Shown here piece after piece: positions 22,240-23,388 of a stretch of DNA of 23,388 nt. The stretch is taken from assembly GCA_051009015.1 (NCBI GenBank), contig JBPCWZ010000132.1, positions 1 to 23,388 on the forward strand, given 5' to 3'. The notes below the pieces were generated by a model that was given only the letters and a program-made list of their open reading frames with translations, did no database searches and was not told the DNA's origin. Position numbers and translations under genes: made by a program. The first letter of the stretch is position 1, and each line of letters begins with the position of its first letter. The stretch comes from JAHRAH01 sp051009015 (lineage in GTDB: Bacteria > Pseudomonadota > Gammaproteobacteria > Tethybacterales > Persebacteraceae).

Positions 22240-22420
22240 CCCCGCCCGCATTTCGTCAAGCGATAATGCGATACCGTTAGCGGTGGCATTGTGCGAAGTT
22301 ATCTGCGGCGATTGTTTGTGCTTGTCAAAGCGGGCGTTAAGAATGCCGTCATCGTAGTACAAAAGCCGCCATGCATGCAAAGAATCACCGGCGCGGATGA
22401 TGAAGTAGAATCGGGTTATG
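22225..22420 (-). pseudogene. Possible 3' remnant of an unrecognised leftward gene
   Basis: One minus-strand frame reads like real protein from about 22420 to the stop at 22225: FYFIIRAGDSLHAWRLLYYD, then DGILNARFDKHKQSPQITSH, ending DEMRAGLVSG. It has balanced composition, unlike the Ala/Arg-rich antisense frames elsewhere. Upstream the frame continues only as antisense of the gene starting at 22418, and no ATG lies near; a TTG at Leu of SLHAW is the only nearby alternative start. It is probably the tail of a gene whose front was lost or replaced. It overlaps the end of tkt by 15 bp. No family is recognised. Confidence 0.4.
22406..22411 (+). promoter_or_regulatory. Putative -10 box giving a leaderless start at 22418
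   Basis: TAGAAT ends 6 nt before the ATG at 22418, so a start site 7 nt downstream would be the A of the start codon. No Shine-Dalgarno sequence precedes the gene. Confidence 0.45.
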
Positions 22421-23388
22421 CTTGTTGTTCGGCGGCATTGTTGTGCTAACGGGATGATTGTCGCCGAGGCGACTTTGACGGCGGAGCGTGTGCTTAATGC
22501 GCTTAATATTGAAATGGCGCGGGATTTGTTTGATGCCGCGCAGCAGTGGCATGACGATGATGCCATTGCCGCGGTTGTCATCAACGGCGCGGGGGCGCGG
22601 GCTTTTTGCGCCGGGGGCGATGTCCGGCAGGTTTGCGCCGCCGCCGGTGATGATAATCATAAAGCAGTCGGCGATTATTTTGCCGCCGAATACCGCGCCG
22701 ATTTTGCTTTGCATTGCCTGCATAAACCGCTTTTGTGTTTTGCCGGCGGGATTGTCATGGGCGGCGGCGTTGGCATTATGCAAGGATGCAACTTTCGCAT
22801 TGCTACCGACACGACTCTTTTTGCCATGCCCGAAACCGCCATCGGCGCTATCCCCGATGTCGGCGCGGCGAAGTTTTTGCGCCCGGTTAATGGCGGGTTT
22901 TTTCTCGGCATTAGCGGCGCGGCGATTAACGGGTTTGACGCCAAAGCGGCGATGCTTGCCGATTATGTAATCGCCGACAACTGCCGCGAGCATTTAATAA
23001 CAAAGTTATGCGCGGCGGATTGGCAACAAAACACCGGCGAAAACCGGCGCATTGCCAAAACCTTGCTTGATGATTTGGCAAAGGCGCATCCGCCGCAAAA
23101 CAAAACAATGCCGATGTCGCAAACCATCAAACAAATCGCCGCCGTCAAAACACCGGCGGATGCTTTTGCCGTTTGCGATGCCGGTAATGACAATCCTTTT
23201 TTGCAACTTGCCGCCAAAAAGTTGCGAGCGGCTTCTCCTTCGGCGATGGCATTGTGGCAGAGGCATTATGATTCTTTGCCGGATGCATCGCTGGCGGAAG
23301 TTTTTGCCGCCGATTACCGGATGATGACCGGCGCGGCGGCAATGGGCGATTTTTGCGAAGGCGTGCGCGCGGTTTTGACAGACAAAGA
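22418..23388 (+). CDS. Enoyl-CoA hydratase/isomerase family protein, 3-hydroxyisobutyryl-CoA hydrolase-like (3' end outside window)
   Basis: Crotonase-fold protein; about 323 residues are visible and the frame is open at the edge. AFCAGGDVRQV (63-72) is the first oxyanion-hole region. MGGGVGIMQGCNFRIATDTT (114-133) is the second, followed by LFAMPETAIGAIPDVGAAKF with Glu139 and Asp147. The GGGVG-MPETAIG-PDVG pattern is typical of 3-hydroxyisobutyryl-CoA hydrolases (valine breakdown) rather than classical enoyl-CoA hydratases. The C-terminal FCEGVRAVLTDK also fits that subfamily. ATG 22418 is taken as start, with Met13 as an alternative. It is expected in the cytoplasm. The upstream neighbours tkt and the leftward remnant are unrelated, and a -10 box lies 6 nt before the start. 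The exact substrate is inferred from motifs. Confidence 0.85.
   Translation, partial: MLVVRRHCCANGMIVAEATLTAERVLNALNIEMARDLFDAAQQWHDDDAIAAVVINGAGARAFCAGGDVRQVCAAAGDDNHKAVGDYFAAEYRADFALHCLHKPLLCFAGGIVMGGGVGIMQGCNFRIATDTTLFAMPETAIGAIPDVGAAKFLRPVNGGFFLGISGAAINGFDAKAAMLADYVIADNCREHLITKLCAADWQQNTGENRRIAKTLLDDLAKAHPPQNKTMPMSQTIKQIAAVKTPADAFAVCDAGNDNPFLQLAAKKLRAASPSAMALWQRHYDSLPDASLAEVFAADYRMMTGAAAMGDFCEGVRAVLTDK

Overview
The window looks like a chromosomal segment of an uncultured, GC-leaning proteobacterium. The best lineage clue is the order dapA - bamC-like lipoprotein - YycJ-type metallo-beta-lactamase, which is typical of Gamma/Betaproteobacteria; mnmE-yidC-rnpA-rpmH and full-length accA fit this. 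No plasmid, phage, transposase, tRNA, rRNA or CRISPR array is visible. The exact lineage cannot be fixed from this sequence.

Layout, left to right: (1) a leftward beta-class N6-adenine DNA methyltransferase fused to a C-terminal HNH module, running off the left edge; (2) accA, then a broken complex I cluster: nuoF, then a leftward two-gene cassette (small lipoprotein plus a uracil-DNA-glycosylase-like unknown), then nuoG-nuoH, with no nuoE before nuoF and no nuoI after nuoH; (3) an accessory stretch (8.6-10.8 kb) with a small coiled-coil/membrane protein, a helix-hairpin-helix glycosylase-like protein, a small outer-membrane-type protein and an unknown 109-aa protein; (4) dapA, a bamC-like gene and an MBL hydrolase, co-directional; (5) a 670-bp gene-free repeat field (13.70-14.37 kb) of nested inverted repeats; (6) a second leftward lipoprotein-led cassette whose partner is a ten-repeat ankyrin protein; (7) the leftward block rpmH-rnpA-yidC-mnmE (transcription order), without yidD; (8) rightward bioY and transketolase; (9) a short leftward coding remnant; (10) a 3-hydroxyisobutyryl-CoA hydrolase-like gene running off the right edge.

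The housekeeping genes cover fatty-acid synthesis (AccA), respiration (NuoFGH), lysine/peptidoglycan precursor synthesis (DapA), outer-membrane assembly (BamC-like), membrane-protein insertion (YidC), tRNA modification (MnmE), biotin uptake (BioY, which could supply the biotin used by acetyl-CoA carboxylase) and the pentose phosphate pathway (Tkt).

The most unusual signal is the pair of paralogous lipoprotein cassettes at 3.9-4.9 kb and 14.4-15.9 kb. The two lipoproteins keep the same ends (lipobox region and a tail PYQQVCPAGAACNQGV) but differ in the middle. In both, the codons of the tail carry the purine-rich ribosome-binding site of the next gene, which is unrelated in the two copies. A second recurrent theme is -10 boxes of type TA(T/A/G)AAT only 6-12 nt before start codons, suggesting that leaderless or near-leaderless transcripts are common here.
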